Shown here: positions 61,432-64,000 of the stretch, in pieces | Position numbering within the stretch: the stretch's first letter is position 1 | Layout: each line of letters opens with the position of its first letter | Assembly: GCA_021776655.1 (NCBI GenBank) | Contig: JAJFFK010000002.1 | Location: 124,001 to 188,000, forward strand | From: Henriciella sp. | GTDB taxonomy: Bacteria; Pseudomonadota; Alphaproteobacteria; Caulobacterales; Hyphomonadaceae | Reading direction: 5' to 3' | DNA: 64,000 nucleotides | The notes under the pieces: generated by a model | Databases searched by the model: none | What the model saw: only the letters and a program-made list of their open reading frames with translations | What the model was told of the DNA's origin: nothing | Made by a program: the position numbers and the translations under genes

Positions 61432-62376
61432 TCAATAGTCCCAAGCCGACAATTGCGCCCGCAATGCTTTGACAAAGGCCTGAGGTTGATCGAGCATGAC
61501 ATGGTGTCGCGCGTCTGCAATCGAGACCATCGGCACCTCATCGCGCAGCGTGCGCATATAGGCCCAGGACTTGTCATTGACCAGAACACTCTGCTCGCCG
61601 CGCATAACGCTGAGACGGCATGAGATGTTTTCAAACAGACTGCGCGGGTCCAGCGTCGCATGAAAGCGTCGCCAGATCGATGGATCAAACTTCCACGTCC
61701 ACCCGGCCTGACCTTCAGGCGTCGAAATTTCTTTCAGACTGTGGCGACCGATAAAGTCGACAATGAAATGGTTCTCGCACGGTTGCGCCGGGGCCAGTCT
61801 GAACCGGCCGAGCGCCGCGTTAAAATCAGCATAGATGCGGTTGGGTCGTTGGCGGTCCGGCGGGCCATTGTGCGGGTCGTCAAGCGACCTGACCGGACTG
61901 TCGACAATGATCACACCGGCAAACAGGTCGCCATGCGTCCCACCGGTCGCCATGGTGATGAAGCCGCCGAACGAATGGGCGACAATGATCGGCTTGCGCC
62001 CGCCCGCAAACAGACCGGCATCCTCGCAGACCGCAACTTGCTCAGCAGAAAAGGTCTCAAGATCATATGTTTGGCGCCAGTCGCTATCGCCCATGCCGCC
62101 AAAGGTCAGCGCCACGATACAGTAATCATCACTGAGGAATGGCGCGATAAAGTCATACCAATGCGCGTGTGCGCCATTGCCGTGGACCAATAACAGGCCC
62201 GGCTTGTCACTATTGCCCCAGCGCTGGTAATGAATCTTCGCCCCCGCAACCTCGATCCAGCGGGTCTCATACGGTGTTTTAACCGCCTTGGTGAACCAGC
62301 TCGGTGCGTTCGGTCTCTCGCCTGCATAGGCACTCAAAACCGCAATATTTTCGGGAACCACTTGTCCGTCCGCCAT
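61432..62376 (-). CDS. Alpha/beta hydrolase
   Basis: A 314-residue alpha/beta hydrolase. The ATG at 62376 follows the hotdog thioesterase stop by 4 bases. The oxyanion region is PGLLLVHGNGAHAHWYDFIA, the nucleophile elbow is IIVAHSFGGFITMATGGTHG (about 138-157), and the catalytic His is likely in ISIADARHHVMLDQPQAFVK near the C-terminus. Substrate unknown; the neighbouring thioesterase hints at acyl-ester or acyl-CoA chemistry. Confidence 0.87.
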   Translation of the reverse strand: MADGQVVPENIAVLSAYAGERPNAPSWFTKAVKTPYETRWIEVAGAKIHYQRWGNSDKPGLLLVHGNGAHAHWYDFIAPFLSDDYCIVALTFGGMGDSDWRQTYDLETFSAEQVAVCEDAGLFAGGRKPIIVAHSFGGFITMATGGTHGDLFAGVIIVDSPVRSLDDPHNGPPDRQRPNRIYADFNAALGRFRLAPAQPCENHFIVDFIGRHSLKEISTPEGQAGWTWKFDPSIWRRFHATLDPRSLFENISCRLSVMRGEQSVLVNDKSWAYMRTLRDEVPMVSIADARHHVMLDQPQAFVKALRAQLSAWDY

Positions 62377-62380
62377 ACGC

Positions 62381-62815
62381 TTACGCTCGTCTTTCAATGA
62401 TCTTGAACACGCCCGTTCCGGTCATCAGCAGCTTGTCTTCTGTCCAGATCTTGCCCTCGACAGTGTGAATGCCGTCCACTTGTGAAATAATTTCGCCGCG
62501 CCCTTCAACCCAAGCGCCATGCTCAGCACCGGACAGGAAATCGCAAACCAGCCGGATCGTCACCCACCACGTGTCGTCATCGCGCTCAACCGCCCCGCCC
62601 CAGGCCAGATCAGCAAACGTCATGACCATGCCGCCATGCGCCCGCATCATGCCATTGGTGTGGTGCTCGCCAACCCGGAAGCCACGCGTCAGGCCCTGCT
62701 CATTGCGCTTCTCGAACAGTGGCCCGACCAGACGGCCAAAGCCACGATGCCAAGGCAGGGGCACGAAACCATCCGGTACGTCATCAATCTGATTGCGGGT
62801 TAAATCGTCGCTCAT
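62381..62815 (-). CDS. PaaI-type hotdog thioesterase
   Basis: A 144-residue hotdog-fold acyl-CoA thioesterase-like protein. GFRVGEHHTNGMMRAHGGMV (about 45-64) resembles the PaaI motif (N-x-x-G-x-x-HGG), with MTFADLAWGGAVERDDDTWW following, then TIRLVCDFLSGAEHGAW. Its start is a good ATG. It is the first gene of a minus-strand run with an alpha/beta hydrolase and a GNAT gene; the CPBP protease gene lies 58 bases upstream. Confidence 0.87.
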   Translation of the reverse strand: MSDDLTRNQIDDVPDGFVPLPWHRGFGRLVGPLFEKRNEQGLTRGFRVGEHHTNGMMRAHGGMVMTFADLAWGGAVERDDDTWWVTIRLVCDFLSGAEHGAWVEGRGEIISQVDGIHTVEGKIWTEDKLLMTGTGVFKIIERRA

Positions 62816-62873
62816 ATCGGTGAAATGGATCGCAGCGCCCGTCGGGGCAAGCCCTCACGTGGGGGGAAGGCGG

Positions 62874-63593
62874 CTAATATGACAGTAGCGTGCCGACAGT
62901 ATTCGCCGACATATGCGCCAATATCGGAACAACCATCGTCCCGCTGGCCAGGCGCAGCGCCGAGAACCCAAGGCCTGCAACAAATACCACCGCCATTGCC
63001 AGTGGGCTGTATTGCAAGTGAGTGAACGCGAACGCAGCGCTGGCCAGTACCGACGCTACCAGCGGATTGATCCCGCGCGATAGCATCGCCCCCATAGCGA
63101 CACCGCGAAAGGTCACCTCTTCAGCAATTGGTGCCAGAACCAGAACAAAGGCGAGCTTGGCCAATGTCCGGTTCGCGGGCGCATCCCAAGCCGGATCATA
63201 GTCCCCCGAATAGATCCAACCCTCCTGCCCCTGCATCATCATATCGGCCAACTGCGCTGGCAAGAGCAGGATCACCGGACCGGCAATCAATGCGATCCAA
63301 ATCCATTTGGCATTTGTCCGCATCGCCCCGGTAAACGGCCCGGCCCCGATATGATCACTCCACAGACTGATCAGGCCAAACCGGATCGCCGCCCCGAAAC
63401 ACAAAACCATTGTAGCAAACCCGACATAGGCGCGGCTCAGCGGAACTCCGGCAAGCGGTTGCATGTCGGGGAAAAGCGCCAGACCGATACTGTACACGCC
63501 AAACTCAATCAGAAATGGCGCGCACAGAACGAAAAAAGCCGCTGTCCAGGGGTCGCGAGCCAAAGCCATTGGTGTGCGGTACGGACCAGTCAT
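62874..63593 (-). CDS. CPBP-family intramembrane metalloprotease
   Basis: A 239-residue integral membrane protein with about seven hydrophobic segments. The CPBP/Abi motifs are present: APIAEEVTFRGVAMGAMLSR (EExxxR, about 155-174), SAAFAFTHLQYSPLAMAVVF (FxxxH) and PILAHMSANTVGTLLS with a further His. Catalysis would be of the type II CAAX protease kind, inside the membrane. It begins immediately after the stop of the upstream oxidoreductase gene, with no gap. Confidence 0.9.
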   Translation of the reverse strand: MTGPYRTPMALARDPWTAAFFVLCAPFLIEFGVYSIGLALFPDMQPLAGVPLSRAYVGFATMVLCFGAAIRFGLISLWSDHIGAGPFTGAMRTNAKWIWIALIAGPVILLLPAQLADMMMQGQEGWIYSGDYDPAWDAPANRTLAKLAFVLVLAPIAEEVTFRGVAMGAMLSRGINPLVASVLASAAFAFTHLQYSPLAMAVVFVAGLGFSALRLASGTMVVPILAHMSANTVGTLLSY

Positions 63594-64000
63594 CTATAGC
63601 GTAACCGCCTGCCCGCTCGCTACCGATTGCTGCGCCGCCAGTGCAATCTCAACCGCGCGCAGGCCCTCGAACGCGCTTGCGGAAGCTGGTTCACCAGCCA
63701 CAAGCGCGTGCTGAAAGGCCTGCAAGTGAAGGGGCATTGCCCGCGCGCAAGGGTCTGTGTCAGCCCCCTCAGCGAGCTGCTCAACCCGTACCGCTTCAGA
63801 GCCAGAGCAATCACGCGGTGTGAAGGTCAATCGCGCCGCCGGTACTTGCAGGTGCAGCTGGCCAAGCGGGCCGGTCACGCAAATTTCTTCGTGCGGCTGC
63901 TCAGTGCTGGCAAACAGACACAACTCAAACATCGCGCGCGATCCATTAGCAAAATCCAGCACGATATAGGCATGGTCAATATCATCGCGCAGGGCTGCAT
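63594..64000 (-). CDS. Gfo/Idh/MocA-family oxidoreductase, N-terminus outside window
   Basis: The C-terminal part of a sugar-type NAD(P)-dependent oxidoreductase; about 135 codons are inside the window and the frame is open to base 64000. The visible portion contains DHAYIVLDFANGSRAMFELC, TGPLGQLHLQVPAARLTFTP and the end region FEGLRAVEIALAAQQSVASG, which match the C-terminal beta-sheet and final helix of this family. Its Rossmann domain and catalytic EKP motif would be beyond the end. The stop directly abuts the CPBP gene start. Confidence 0.82.
   Translation of the reverse strand, partial: AALRDDIDHAYIVLDFANGSRAMFELCLFASTEQPHEEICVTGPLGQLHLQVPAARLTFTPRDCSGSEAVRVEQLAEGADTDPCARAMPLHLQAFQHALVAGEPASASAFEGLRAVEIALAAQQSVASGQAVTL

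Noticed and set aside
1-64000. CRISPR arrays, prophage genes, insertion sequences, integrase/attachment sites and rRNA
   Set aside because: No regularly spaced direct repeats, transposase, integrase, phage structural gene or rRNA-like stretch was seen. Repeats present are palindromic intergenic elements.

Overview
The window is 64 kb of a chromosome from an alphaproteobacterium, most likely a marine, stalked or budding relative of the Hyphomonadaceae, Maricaulaceae or Parvularculaceae. The basis is gene content, not a database match. The markers are a DUF1036 protein, DUF6111 beside cca, DUF1285 with a CoA-pyrophosphatase Nudix protein, an NDUFS6-like zinc-finger protein, the order rpmH-rnpA-yidC-engB-argB-(HAD phosphatase)-dapD, and an alphaproteobacterial phage-shock locus. 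Genes are tightly packed, often with ATGA or TAATG overlaps. GC looks moderate to high. There is no prophage, insertion sequence, CRISPR array, rRNA or convincing tRNA, so this is largely core chromosome with a few accessory islands.

Layout. 0-7.2 kb: thiolase (cut by the window edge), cupin, trans-acting enoyl reductase, dapB, prmA, an isolated Flp pilin and a DUF2330/RnfD-like pair. 7.2-14 kb: ubiE-ubiB, an orphan histidine kinase, and a DUF547 / TVP38 / flavin disulfide reductase operon. 14-22 kb: rpmH, rnpA, yidC, engB, argB, DUF1036, HAD phosphatase, dapD, then hpf-ptsN behind a sigma-54-type promoter. 22-31 kb: hydrolases, a ThiF/MoeB-type protein, an O-methyltransferase, an unrecognised membrane/VWA-like gene pair, an alpha-carbonic anhydrase divergent from an ArsR regulator, a PIF1-like helicase and an M24 peptidase. 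31-36 kb: a GIY-YIG gene bracketed by inverted copies of a palindromic repeat, a PspB-like protein, dut, coaBC and a PI-PLC-like lipoprotein.

36-39.6 kb is the phage-shock locus: pspF (a sigma-54 enhancer-binding activator) diverges from an operon reading small ORF1 (46 aa) - pspA - small ORF2 (39 aa) - pspB - pspC - small ORF3 (61 aa). A -24/-12 promoter lies directly upstream and a hairpin terminator at the end. The two shortest genes are easily missed, and their TM segments and tight coupling suggest they are real parts of this membrane-stress system. 39.6-44 kb: an ECF42-type sigma factor with its DGPF partner, an orphan ABC ATPase, a second ECF sigma with DUF6768, and a periplasmic rhodanese. 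44-50 kb: mtnP, the cytochrome bc1 operon petABC (cytochrome b carries an unusual insertion), hemF and an AbrB/Doc toxin-antitoxin pair. 50.2-50.8 kb is a dense patch of nested palindromic repeats. 50.8-60.7 kb: DUF1285-Nudix-DUF6111-cca diverges from a five-gene MoxR / lipoprotein / DUF58 / BatA-DUF4159 / VWA membrane system. 60.9-64 kb: acetyltransferase, alpha/beta hydrolase, hotdog thioesterase, CPBP protease and a partial Gfo/Idh/MocA oxidoreductase.

Themes. Envelope maintenance recurs (Psp, MoxR-VWA, YidC, TVP38, DUF2330/RnfD-like). Sigma-54 appears twice, once with its own activator, although rpoN is not in the window. The strongest leads for something undescribed are the small membrane proteins inside the psp operon and the two-gene membrane/VWA-like module at 25.7-27.7 kb.
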